Notes under the pieces: model-generated
What the model was told of the DNA's origin: nothing
The model's input: the letters and a program-made list of their open reading frames with translations, nothing else
Database searches by the model: none
Source of the DNA: Pelagibacteraceae bacterium
Lineage (GTDB): Bacteria; Pseudomonadota; Alphaproteobacteria; HIMB59
NCBI GenBank assembly: GCA_002705265.1
Contig: PAHR01000047.1
Location: 1-48,446 of the forward strand
DNA: 48,446 nt
Direction: 5' to 3'
Position numbers and translations under genes: made by a program
Shown: piece by piece, positions 43,295 through 48,446 of the stretch
Numbering within the stretch: the stretch's first letter is position 1
Layout of the letters: each line of letters starts with the position of its first letter

Positions 43295-44198
43295 ATGCGG
43301 TATTTACAATTTTTTTAACTAAACTACCATAAGAAATATTCCTTGATTTAGCTTGTTCAGGAGCTAAAGAGATATCAGTTAATCCAGGGTGAGTATTAAT
43401 TTCAAGAAAGAAAAATTCATTTTTACTATTATTTTTTCTCATAATGAAATCAATTCTAGCAATTGATTTACAGCCAAGAATTTTAAAAATTGTTTTGGAT
43501 ATATTCATCAAGTATCTGTAATCTTTAGAATTTAAATTAGCTGGAATTATATGTTTACTAAATCCCTTGGTATATTTAGATTTATAATTATATATTTTAG
43601 AATTAAATATAATTTCAGTCACACCCAAGGATTCTATTTTTTCTTCATCTTCAATTACTGTAACTGTAAGTTCTTTATTAATATTTATTTTTTCCTCAAT
43701 AATATAATTTTTTAATAATTTTTTATTTATTTTATTAAATGAAGTAATATCTTTAATGACTTTAACACCTATGGAAGACCCACCGTAATTTGGCTTAATA
43801 ATTAAAGGAAATTGTAAATGATTATTAGATGAATATGTTTTAGGTGTACATATCTTAATAAATTTAGATAAATATTTTTTGCATAATTTTTTATCCATAC
43901 ATAATATGGATGATATTTGATTAGAGTGTGTAATTCTTATTTTATGTTTATTTGCAAAACAACTTAGACCTCCGTCTTCTCCAAATTCTCCATGGAGTGC
44001 ATTAAATATTAAATATGGCTTAAGCTTAATAATTTTATGTAAATTATTTTTTTTTAAATCAAAAAAAAATACATTAAATTTTTGTTTTCTTAAAGATTTA
44101 AAAACATTTTTACCTGACTTTAAAGATACTCTTCTCTCACTTGACCAACCTCCAGATACAACTAAAATCTTTTTATTTTTTATATGACTAGTCACCAT
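43284..44198 (-). CDS. ddlB: D-alanine-D-alanine ligase
   Basis: ATP-grasp ligase that makes the D-Ala-D-Ala dipeptide for peptidoglycan. The 304 residues show VVSGGWSSERRVSLKSG near the N-terminus, FNALHGEFGEDGG, the PNYGGSSIGVKVI ATP loop, and FFLEINTHPGLTDISL with the metal-binding Glu and Asn residues. Length is typical. It overlaps murB by 11 bases and ftsQ by 11, within the division cluster. Confidence 0.94.
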   Translation of the reverse strand: MVTSHIKNKKILVVSGGWSSERRVSLKSGKNVFKSLRKQKFNVFFFDLKKNNLHKIIKLKPYLIFNALHGEFGEDGGLSCFANKHKIRITHSNQISSILCMDKKLCKKYLSKFIKICTPKTYSSNNHLQFPLIIKPNYGGSSIGVKVIKDITSFNKINKKLLKNYIIEEKININKELTVTVIEDEEKIESLGVTEIIFNSKIYNYKSKYTKGFSKHIIPANLNSKDYRYLMNISKTIFKILGCKSIARIDFIMRKNNSKNEFFFLEINTHPGLTDISLAPEQAKSRNISYGSLVKKIVNTAYEA

Positions 44199-45075
44199 AA
44201 ATTTGTAATTCTTTTTCTAATTGAATTTTATGTTTAAAAAATACCTTTTGTTCGATTAATTTTAAAAAATTTTCAACTTTATCTGGCTGAATATAAGCAT
44301 CATTTTCAAAAAAATTACTATGTTTCTTAGATAATTTTATTGCACCGTTATAAAAAGATTTATCAACCGAGGTACTAATTAATTCCCAAGCACTTATTTT
44401 TGAAGGGTTTTTAAAGATACTTCCACAACAATTTACTTTTTGCGGTTGATTTTGCTTTCTTAAAATATCTAGCTCATTAATTTTTTTCTTAATATTCTCT
44501 TTACTAGAAAACTTTGTTTTTAAAATACACCCTAAAATAATAAAGTCTTTGTCTTGAAATCCTTTTCTGTATTGAAAATTAATATCTTTACAATCTATTT
44601 CAGAAATTTCAAAAGATTTTGTATTCAAAACTCTTACTTTTTTTATTTTATTACTGATTTCATATCCAAAACAACCAGCATTCATAAAAATATTTCCACC
44701 TATAGTACCAGGTATTGTATATAAAAATTCGTATCCGGTAATTGAATTTTCATAACAAAATATAGAAAAATTTTTATCTTGGACCGAAGATCCAACAATA
44801 ATATCATCATTTTGAAGGATAATTTTAGAATAATTGCCAGAAAGTTTAATTATCATTCCTTTAAAGCCATTGGTTCTTATTAAAGTATTAGAAAAATTTC
44901 CAATTACTAAAAAAGGTATGTTTTGTTGTCTTAAATATGAAATTAATTTAACTAAATCAATATCATTTTTTACGCTACTAAAAAATTTAGCTATACCTCC
45001 TGATTTGAGCCATGAAACTTTTGAAGTATCATAATTAGATGTAATTTTTAAATTATTTATATTTTCTTGTTTCAT
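44188..45075 (-). CDS. murB: UDP-N-acetylenolpyruvoylglucosamine reductase
   Basis: FAD enzyme that reduces UDP-GlcNAc-enolpyruvate to UDP-MurNAc. The 295-residue protein is the shorter type II MurB: SWLKSGGIAKFF, VIGNFSNTLI, FAD-binding PGTIGGNIFMNAGCFG, YRKGFQDKDFIILG, the catalytic serine in CGSIFKNP, and a C-terminal LSKKHSNFFEN segment. It overlaps murC by 23 bases, one of the longest same-strand overlaps in the window. Confidence 0.94.
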   Translation of the reverse strand: MKQENINNLKITSNYDTSKVSWLKSGGIAKFFSSVKNDIDLVKLISYLRQQNIPFLVIGNFSNTLIRTNGFKGMIIKLSGNYSKIILQNDDIIVGSSVQDKNFSIFCYENSITGYEFLYTIPGTIGGNIFMNAGCFGYEISNKIKKVRVLNTKSFEISEIDCKDINFQYRKGFQDKDFIILGCILKTKFSSKENIKKKINELDILRKQNQPQKVNCCGSIFKNPSKISAWELISTSVDKSFYNGAIKLSKKHSNFFENDAYIQPDKVENFLKLIEQKVFFKHKIQLEKELQIYGD

Positions 45076-46432
45076 AATAGTTTATTAATTCTTTCGATAT
45101 AGTTCCTGCTCCAGCACATACTAATACGCTATTTTTTTTAGATTTTATTTGCCTGTCAAAGAAATCAAATAATTCTTGATAATCACTCATATAAATTGTT
45201 TTTTTTATTTTTGAAATATTTAAATCATTAACCAAATCTTTTGAATTTTTCCATCCTTTTTTAAAAAATTCCCCCGCAGCGTATGTTTCTAACACTACAA
45301 GATTATCAACTTTTGCCAATACTTCTAAGTATTTATTATATAATAAATTTAAACGACTATATCGATGAGGTTCAATTATTAAGTATTTATTCGTTTGAGG
45401 AAACAATTTTAATGTTTCAAATAGTTTTTCTAATTCTGAAGGATGATGTGCATAATCATCAATAAATGATGTATTTTTAATTTTACCTAATAAATTCATC
45501 CTTCTATTAATGCCTTTAAAAGAAAGAAGGTCTTTTTGTTTTATATTAATCCCCAATTCATTTAGTACACTAATTACAGCTGCTACATTATATGCGTTAT
45601 GAGCACCTATTAAATTAGAACTGATATTAAGATATTTCTTATTATTAATTGAATTCATATCCAATTTTAAAAACTTATGAGAAAGTTTTAGATTATATAT
45701 ATTGTTAATATTGTTTTTTTTAAATCCAAATTTAATAACATTTTTTAATTTAATATTTTTTAGAAAATTATCATCGCCATTTAAAAAAATTTTAGTATTT
45801 TTTTTATTTAATATTTCAAGATAAGATTTAACTTTATTTTGAAGGTTTTTTAAAGTTTTATAAAAATCTAAATGCTCTGAATCTAAATTTAAATAAATTA
45901 AATAGTTCGGTCTAAGTTTAAATACCGTCCCATCGCTTTCATCAGCTTCAACAACCACAAACTCACTATCAGTCAAGTGAATATTTTGCCCATAATTTTT
46001 CATTATTCCGCCTGAAATTATTATTGGATTTAATCCTTTTTTATCAAGTATATGACCCAATAATGAAGTTGTTGTTGTTTTTCCATGAGATCCAGAAACA
46101 CAAATAACAAATTTATTTTTGCAAATTATTTGAAGTAATTTTGATCTTCCATAGTGAGGGATTTTTAATTTTTTTGCTCTTAAAACTTCTGGATTATTTT
46201 TTATGGCTGAAGAAAAGAAAATAATATCCTTGCCATTAATATTACTATATTTATGGCCAATAACTACTTTAATACCGTATTTTTTTAAAACTTTTGTATT
46301 GTAATTTTCACTTATGTCACTACCAGAAACCTTTACTCCTTTGTTTTTCAAATAAACGGCCAAGGCACTCATTCCTATTCCATTTATTCCTACAATGTGA
46401 ACTGATTTATTTATAAGATTTTTTATATCCAT
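45053..46432 (-). CDS. murC: UDP-N-acetylmuramate-L-alanine ligase
   Basis: Mur ligase adding L-Ala to UDP-MurNAc. The 459 residues begin with the NAD-like fold HIVGINGIGMSALAVYL, then the ATP loop VSGSHGKTTTTSLLGH at about 111-126, EADESDGTVFKLRP, GAHNAYNVAAVI and the C-terminal FIDDYAHHPSEL motif (MurC-specific). The start shares a base with the murG stop. Confidence 0.96.
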   Translation of the reverse strand: MDIKNLINKSVHIVGINGIGMSALAVYLKNKGVKVSGSDISENYNTKVLKKYGIKVVIGHKYSNINGKDIIFFSSAIKNNPEVLRAKKLKIPHYGRSKLLQIICKNKFVICVSGSHGKTTTTSLLGHILDKKGLNPIIISGGIMKNYGQNIHLTDSEFVVVEADESDGTVFKLRPNYLIYLNLDSEHLDFYKTLKNLQNKVKSYLEILNKKNTKIFLNGDDNFLKNIKLKNVIKFGFKKNNINNIYNLKLSHKFLKLDMNSINNKKYLNISSNLIGAHNAYNVAAVISVLNELGINIKQKDLLSFKGINRRMNLLGKIKNTSFIDDYAHHPSELEKLFETLKLFPQTNKYLIIEPHRYSRLNLLYNKYLEVLAKVDNLVVLETYAAGEFFKKGWKNSKDLVNDLNISKIKKTIYMSDYQELFDFFDRQIKSKKNSVLVCAGAGTISKELINYYETRKYK

Positions 46433-47415
46433 TAATTTTTTATAAAAGATAGTAGCTTATTTATTGAGTATGGATTAATAAATTTATTAAAATATAAATT
46501 ATTATTAATTGATAATATATCGCTACTATCTTTTAATAAACATTTGTTGTTTTTAAAAAAATTCTTATTGTATTTTTGATGTTGGTCTCTTGAATGTAAA
46601 TGGGGAACAAAAATAACCTTGTTTGTTAAATATAATATTTCAAATAAAGAACCAGATCCAGATCTAGAAAATATTAAATCGTATGATTTAAAATCTAAAT
46701 TATTGTCAAAATTAAAAAAATTAATATTTTTAACTCTTTTTTTGTATTTTTCTTTTATTAAACTTGAATTGTATTTAGGAATCTGAACAAAAAACTCATA
46801 ATTATCAATTTCCTTATCGGGAATTTCGTCTATAAATTTTAATAGAAAATCATTTAGTTCAACAGAACCTCCACTTCCGCCAATTAATAATATCTTATAT
46901 TTTGATGATTTTTGTTCTTTCAAGGAAATCTTTTTCGGCAATATATTAAAGTAATTACCAATATATATTTCTTTTTTCTTTAATTTATTTTTTGGAAAGG
47001 AAATAAAAGAATTATCGCAAAAAAAATAATTAATCTTATTTGCACTACCATAAATAATATTTTGTTCATGAATAAATATCTCATTTTTTATTAGAAATAA
47101 CCTAGATAGCCAAAAGAAAATTATAGGTGTAATAGAAATAAAACCACCAAAACCAACTATTTTTATATTACTATTTAATTTCATAAATGAAAATGAAAAG
47201 ATTAGTTGTGATAATATAAGTTTAAATTTATTTTTCTCATTGAAAACTTTAATTTTACATTTTGAATTGTTAATTAAGTTCTTATAGACTAGCCCTTCTT
47301 GATTAGTGAATAAAATTATATTTTTATTATAATTTTTAAATTTATTAATTAGACTTATTGAAGGAAGAATATGACCTCCAGAAGAACCTACTATAAATAT
47401 ATAATCAATTTTCAT
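46432..47415 (-). CDS. murG: Lipid II synthase MurG (N-acetylglucosaminyltransferase)
   Basis: GT28 glycosyltransferase on the inner face of the membrane, transferring GlcNAc to lipid I. The 327 residues show the N-terminal glycine loop GSSGGHILPSISL, IVGFGGFISITPIIF, HEQNIIYGSANKINYF, and the UDP-GlcNAc-binding LLIGGSGGSVELN and FSRSGSGSLFEI segments. It is some 30 residues shorter than most MurG and notably Lys/Asn/Ile-rich. It overlaps murC by one base and the upstream 91-residue ORF by 11. Confidence 0.92.
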   Translation of the reverse strand: MKIDYIFIVGSSGGHILPSISLINKFKNYNKNIILFTNQEGLVYKNLINNSKCKIKVFNEKNKFKLILSQLIFSFSFMKLNSNIKIVGFGGFISITPIIFFWLSRLFLIKNEIFIHEQNIIYGSANKINYFFCDNSFISFPKNKLKKKEIYIGNYFNILPKKISLKEQKSSKYKILLIGGSGGSVELNDFLLKFIDEIPDKEIDNYEFFVQIPKYNSSLIKEKYKKRVKNINFFNFDNNLDFKSYDLIFSRSGSGSLFEILYLTNKVIFVPHLHSRDQHQKYNKNFFKNNKCLLKDSSDILSINNNLYFNKFINPYSINKLLSFIKN

Positions 47416-47680
47416 TTACAATTATAGTTTTTAATTTTTTTGAATTTTTCAAATTATATATTTCAAAATATATTTTATTATTTTTTTTTGATTTAACTTG
47501 AATTTGATTATCATTAATTAACGTAAACTCACTGTGACTTATGGGGTTTTTAAAATTTATTTCATCCACCTTATTAATTTGTAATTTGGAAAAAATTACA
47601 TATATAATTACTATTATACCGATTACTATTAATAGGCCTTGAAATATGATAAGACTCAATAGTAAATTATTCTTATTCAT
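47405..47680 (-). CDS. Small single-helix membrane protein, DUF6476-like
   Basis: A 91-residue protein with one membrane helix at about 7-30 (LLLSLIIFQGLLIVIGIIVI) and a C-terminal domain reading FTLINDNQIQVKSK, then IYFEIYNLKNSKKLKTI. That pattern resembles the small DUF6476 proteins encoded beside an RluA-family gene in other Alphaproteobacteria, and an RluA gene indeed lies head-to-head ten bases away. No function is known. A GGGGT motif lies before the ATG. It overlaps murG, so it leads the division cluster here. Family assignment is tentative. Confidence 0.72.
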   Translation of the reverse strand: MNKNNLLLSLIIFQGLLIVIGIIVIIYVIFSKLQINKVDEINFKNPISHSEFTLINDNQIQVKSKKNNKIYFEIYNLKNSKKLKTIIVNEN

Positions 47681-47690
47681 TTAATACCCC

Positions 47691-48446
47691 ATGAAAACAT
47701 ACATTTATCAAAATTATAAAATAGAAATTTTATATGAGGATAATGATTTAGCAATATTAAATAAACCCTATGGCTTACTTACTCATAAAAAGAACGAAGC
47801 TGATGCTGAGCCAAACCTATGCGATTCTCTAAGATCTTATTTTACAATTGACGATAATGAGCTTTTTAAAGAGGGAATAGTTCATAGATTGGATAAAAAT
47901 ACTAGTGGAATTATAATTATTGCAAAAAATTTAAAAATAAAATTAGAATTAAAAAAATTATTCAAAGCTAGATCAATAAATAAATATTATTTAACTTATG
48001 TTTTAGGTAATTTTTTTAATAAAGATAAAAACATAATTGGAAAAATTACTAGACAAGAAAAGCAAAGAACAAAATTTAAAGTTTCTGATAATATTGGCAA
48101 AGACTCTATGACTAAAATTAAACACTTAGAGACTTTCTATGGGAGCATAAGCTTACTTGAATGTAAAATTATAACTGGAAGGACACATCAAATTAGAGTA
48201 CATCTTTCTGAAATAGGGTATCCAATAATTGGTGATAAAGATTATCATAAAAATTTAGAACAAAAGTTTGCCTTAAAAAACCTACCTGTTTCCATAAAAG
48301 AGTTTGTTAATAACTTTCCTAGACAAGCCCTTCATTCATATAAAATTAGCTTTATTCATCCTTTTTTAAATAAAATAATTGATATTACATGTAAATTACC
48401 TATTGATTTAATATTATTAGAAAAGAAACTTAGAAATGAAGAATAA
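47691..48446 (+). CDS. RluA-family 23S/tRNA pseudouridine synthase
   Basis: Pseudouridine synthase of 251 residues with motif I LYEDNDLAILNKPYGLLTH, the catalytic motif VHRLDKNTSGIIIIAKN (Asp in RLDK), and the C-terminal GRTHQIRVHL segment. It lacks the N-terminal S4 domain of RluC and RluD and so has the architecture of RluA; which uridine it modifies (23S 746/tRNA 32 or other) is open. The gene is complete, its TAA being the last three bases of the window. No ribosome binding motif is visible in the ten-base gap to the divergent neighbour. Confidence 0.92.
   Translation: MKTYIYQNYKIEILYEDNDLAILNKPYGLLTHKKNEADAEPNLCDSLRSYFTIDDNELFKEGIVHRLDKNTSGIIIIAKNLKIKLELKKLFKARSINKYYLTYVLGNFFNKDKNIIGKITRQEKQRTKFKVSDNIGKDSMTKIKHLETFYGSISLLECKIITGRTHQIRVHLSEIGYPIIGDKDYHKNLEQKFALKNLPVSIKEFVNNFPRQALHSYKISFIHPFLNKIIDITCKLPIDLILLEKKLRNEE

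Noticed and set aside
1-48446. tRNA, rRNA, CRISPR array, insertion sequence, phage or toxin-antitoxin genes
   Set aside because: Spacers are mostly below 100 bases and none shows a cloverleaf, direct-repeat array, transposase or terminal inverted repeat that I could see.

Overview
The window is a compact, strongly AT-rich stretch of bacterial chromosome. Gene content suggests a free-living marine Alphaproteobacterium of the streamlined kind. The supporting clues are a proteorhodopsin with its own retinal pathway, a class II DAHP synthase, the Sua5 plus FAD-oxidase pair, a purB-purC-purS-purQ-purL run, heavy Lys/Asn/Ile codon use, and spacers of only a few bases. It resembles HIMB59/AEGEAN-169, SAR11 or SAR116-type genomes, but I cannot assign a lineage from sequence reading alone. 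I see no tRNA, rRNA, CRISPR array, insertion sequence or phage gene.

Layout. (1) 1-6806, plus strand: end of an unknown gene, purine synthesis (purB, purC, purS, purQ, purL), a BolA/monothiol glutaredoxin pair for iron-sulfur handling, and a Tat-exported metallo-beta-lactamase-fold protein. (2) 6833-19402, minus strand: a ten-gene run read as glmU-glmS-unknown-aroG-nicotinate phosphoribosyltransferase-gltX-cysS-cimA-trmJ-rpsD. (3) 19472-21679, plus strand: Sua5 and a D-2-hydroxyacid dehydrogenase. (4) 21665-30122: a polyamine island. aguA and aguB convert agmatine to putrescine, potF-potA-potB-potC form a polyamine importer, and puuA/puuB start gamma-glutamylated putrescine breakdown. (5) 30187-30744: a stand-alone N-terminal domain of the saccharopine/alanine dehydrogenase family. 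(6) 30741-36020, minus strand: a phototrophy cassette of blue-tuned proteorhodopsin, crtI, crtB, crtY and blh, making retinal from GGPP. (7) 36166-39032: a small two-helix membrane ORF broken at a poly-A tract, a LysE-type exporter, gpmA and fumC. (8) 39029-47680, minus strand: a division and cell-wall cluster (DUF6476-like protein, murG, murC, murB, ddl, ftsQ, ftsA, ftsZ, lpxC). (9) 47691-48446: an RluA-family pseudouridine synthase.

Most of this is well-known biology. The points most worth checking are: two genes (purC and the small membrane ORF next to proteorhodopsin) whose reading frames are restored only by changing the length of a poly-A run by one base; a 34-bp concentric dyad between the proteorhodopsin promoter and its ribosome binding site; a strong terminator placed between proteorhodopsin and the carotenoid genes that follow it on the same strand; the orphan dehydrogenase domain that abuts the phototrophy cassette; and an unrecognised 421-residue protein. 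I did not find a clearly new multi-gene system.
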